Below, in pieces: positions 13,555-14,860 of a stretch of DNA of 14,860 nt. Each line of letters starts with the position of its first letter. Position 1 is the first letter of the stretch. The position numbers were made by a program, and so were the translations under genes. Below the pieces are notes generated by a model. The model searched no databases. It was not told the DNA's origin and saw only the letters and a program-made list of their open reading frames with translations. Source of the stretch: Nitrososphaerota archaeon (GTDB lineage: Archaea; Thermoproteota; Nitrososphaeria; Nitrososphaerales; Nitrososphaeraceae). The DNA is taken from contig VBPR01000219.1 of NCBI GenBank assembly GCA_005877345.1, positions 1 to 14,860 of the forward strand, given 5' to 3'.

Positions 13555-14375
13555 CTACTTCAGGCTCCTGTCTAGTGTTGATTGCCTCGAAGCTTCAAAA
13601 AAGAAATTTCTAGCGTGTTCTAGTAGAGCTTTTTCCTTCTCAGACAAGACCGCGCCGAGCATTTCTTTGAATTCAATCGCGTTTACCACTGCTCGAGCTC
13701 CATAATGGTTATTAAAATAGCCTCTTACAACAGCTGTTTCATTAGATAATTGTCTGACCTTGTCGACCCATGGTTTTAATTCCTCCCTTGAGTAAAGATA
13801 ATTGTATCTAGGTTTTACCCGTCTTCCATGCCATCTGATAAAACAGTGGTTTGCAGTTACAATCGCTTGAGATAGAAATTGCAGATTGTCCTGTTCGGGA
13901 GAATCAGTCATTACAGCTGCTATGTTGTAATGTTTTAACATTTCCCATGGTCCTTCAGTATTCCATGATGGATTTCTAAATTCAATAGCGTAGTCATATC
14001 CGCTGGGAAGTCTGTCAAGGAATTCTTCTGTATTCTGAAATTCCTTAACAGTGAAACTTGGTGGCAATTGAATAAGTACAGCTCCTAATTTATTAGCAGA
14101 TTTTAGAGGCGATATCTTTTCAAAGAACTCGTCAAAAAGTGCCATTGCCCCTTTACTTACGTCAAGTCGCTTATCATGAGTTACTGTTTCAGGAACCTTA
14201 ATTGAGAATTCAAAATTGTCTGGAGTTGCTCTAGTTTTTCATAGAACGTGGCATCCATTTCAGCTGTATTGAAAAATTGAGCATATTGAGCATCGGGATA
14301 AAATACGTTAATCCAGCCTCCTCTCTCAAAAGAATTAGAGTAGCTCCATCCTGAACAGCCGAGGAGAACTGACAA
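13555..14375 (-). pseudogene. DUF72 family protein, broken second copy
   Basis: This is a paralogue of the intact gene at 1289-2167 in the same orientation, clearly similar over its whole length. Two deletions disable it. About 18 bases are missing in frame after YPDAQ (the intact copy has TRKLQY there). About 40 bases are missing after ATFYEK (near 14237), removing the FYMYMTKETFTAM segment and shifting the frame. The 5' part (14181-14375, TTG start, GCSGWSY) then reads into nonsense, while the rest continues in the shifted frame from about 14235 down to 13555. An internal ATG at 14143-14145 could in principle start a 196-aa remnant without the N-terminal half-barrel, which is unlikely to fold. 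The promoter block is still conserved, suggesting recent inactivation. Confidence 0.9.
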
Positions 14376-14399
14376 TACAAATCAATGAGCAATAAACGA

Positions 14400-14416
14400 A
14401 ATTATAGTTTGTTTAT
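14400..14416 (-). promoter_or_regulatory. Conserved promoter block of the broken DUF72 copy
   Basis: Identical over 17 bases to 2192-2208 and at the same distance from the TTG codon. It includes the TATA-like ACTATAATT on the minus strand. Confidence 0.5.
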
Positions 14417-14436
14417 ATCTTACAAAAGTAAATGAG

Positions 14437-14460
14437 AGGATTCGGCGTGATTTGAACGTT
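14437..14460 (-). other. tRNA-like fragment next to the broken DUF72 copy (weak)
   Basis: The minus strand reads CGTTCAAATCACGCCGAATCCT, with a TTCAAAT loop but little stem pairing. It occupies the same place relative to the DUF72 promoter as the segment at 2215-2239 and may be its diverged duplicate. Confidence 0.2.
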
Positions 14461-14543
14461 TGTGAGCCAATAAAACATAATTATTTGTTTATACAAAGAT
14501 TGTATGTGAGATTTTGGAACTTACTACTATTAGCCAGTATCGC

Positions 14544-14548
14544 GAGGG
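14544..14548 (+). promoter_or_regulatory. Possible ribosome binding site of the PPOX-like gene
   Basis: GAGGG lies eight bases before the TTG at 14557 and is the main reason to prefer that start over GTG 14587 or ATG 14602. Confidence 0.35.
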
Positions 14549-14556
14549 TATCATAA

Positions 14557-14860
14557 TTGATAATTAAGTCGATTGAAGTTGAAGACGTGCATTTCCCAAG
14601 AATGAATGAAAGCGAAGTTAATAATTTCCTAGAAAGCAAATTGAATTTACAACTGGCTACAATCGATGCAAAAGGTCACCCAAACATCCAACCGGTTTGG
14701 TTTGATTATGAAAAGGAGTCAGAAAGATTTCACATCATGACGTCAAAGTCGTCAAGCAAAGTTAAGAGTATACGGAACAAACCAGACATTTACTTTTCAA
14801 TAGACGATGAAAACTTCCCCTATAAGGGGGTCAAAGGCAAAGGGACAGCAACTTTAATAG
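14557..14860 (+). CDS. Pyridoxamine 5'-phosphate oxidase-like (split-barrel flavin) protein, partial
   Basis: The gene runs off the window end; 101 codons are visible. A helix (MNESEVNNFLES) precedes the first strands LATIDAKGHPNIQPVWFDY, then FHIMTSKSSSKVKSIRNKP, DIYFSID and GVKGKGTATLI. This order is typical of the PPOX-like split beta-barrel. The 'ATID..G.P...PVWF' strand and the 'T...S.K..n....p' segment form the FMN or F420 site. Members reduce or oxidise small molecules with FMN or F420; which cofactor is used here cannot be told. The frame opens just after a TAA at 14554. TTG 14557 is preferred because of the upstream GAGGG; ATG 14602 is the main alternative. No signal peptide is present. 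Confidence 0.85.
   Translation, partial: MIIKSIEVEDVHFPRMNESEVNNFLESKLNLQLATIDAKGHPNIQPVWFDYEKESERFHIMTSKSSSKVKSIRNKPDIYFSIDDENFPYKGVKGKGTATLI

Overview
The window looks like a piece of an archaeal genome of the ammonia-oxidising Nitrososphaerota (Thaumarchaeota), most like a soil Nitrososphaera/Nitrosocosmicus-type organism. This is inferred from content: an archaemetzincin, a small type-1 copper cupredoxin, signal-peptide proteins with Asp-box and NHL repeats, a MoxR/DUF58/VWA operon, AT-rich DNA, archaeal TATA boxes 25-30 bases before very short or absent leaders, frequent TTG starts, and internal Shine-Dalgarno sites of the GGAGGTGATC type. No rRNA or intact tRNA gene was found, so the lineage is not proven.

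Left part (1-5060): a short secreted Asp-box (sialidase-like) protein that seems cut short; archaemetzincin and a DUF72 protein, both on the minus strand; a secreted alpha/beta hydrolase of the epoxide-hydrolase/haloalkane-dehalogenase type; a 1-kb gene-poor stretch with gene and tRNA-like debris; and a SnoaL-like (NTF2-fold) protein. Then comes a repeat-bearing gap, a DUF1326 protein with a cysteine cluster, and a 66-bp tandem duplication.

Centre (6610-11142): the most coherent unit, a four-gene operon. It encodes a MoxR AAA+ ATPase, a DUF58 protein, a membrane-anchored VWA protein with a complete MIDAS, and a large signal-peptide/Gln-rich/one-TM protein with a cytoplasmic helical tail. Two of the junctions are 4-base ATGA overlaps. 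It resembles the bacterial MoxR/Bat layout, with the last gene in the BatD position but with a different, Gln-rich extracytoplasmic region. The likely role is ATP-driven assembly or maturation of an envelope complex; the client is unknown.

Right part (11143-14860): a decaying, rearranged region. It holds a coiled-coil mini-ORF head-to-head with a cupredoxin that has lost its signal peptide, an intact small secreted protein, an NHL-repeat gene with two frameshifts, an opposed NHL fragment, a 52-aa hydrophilic ORF, and a second, broken DUF72 copy. Both DUF72 copies keep the same TTG start and the same TATA-like 17-mer upstream. The window ends inside a pyridoxamine-5'-phosphate-oxidase-like gene.

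Threaded through the intergenic DNA are five same-strand copies of CGTCGGGA and several tRNA-3'-end-like segments, also all in one orientation. They suggest past integration, or an undescribed dispersed element.
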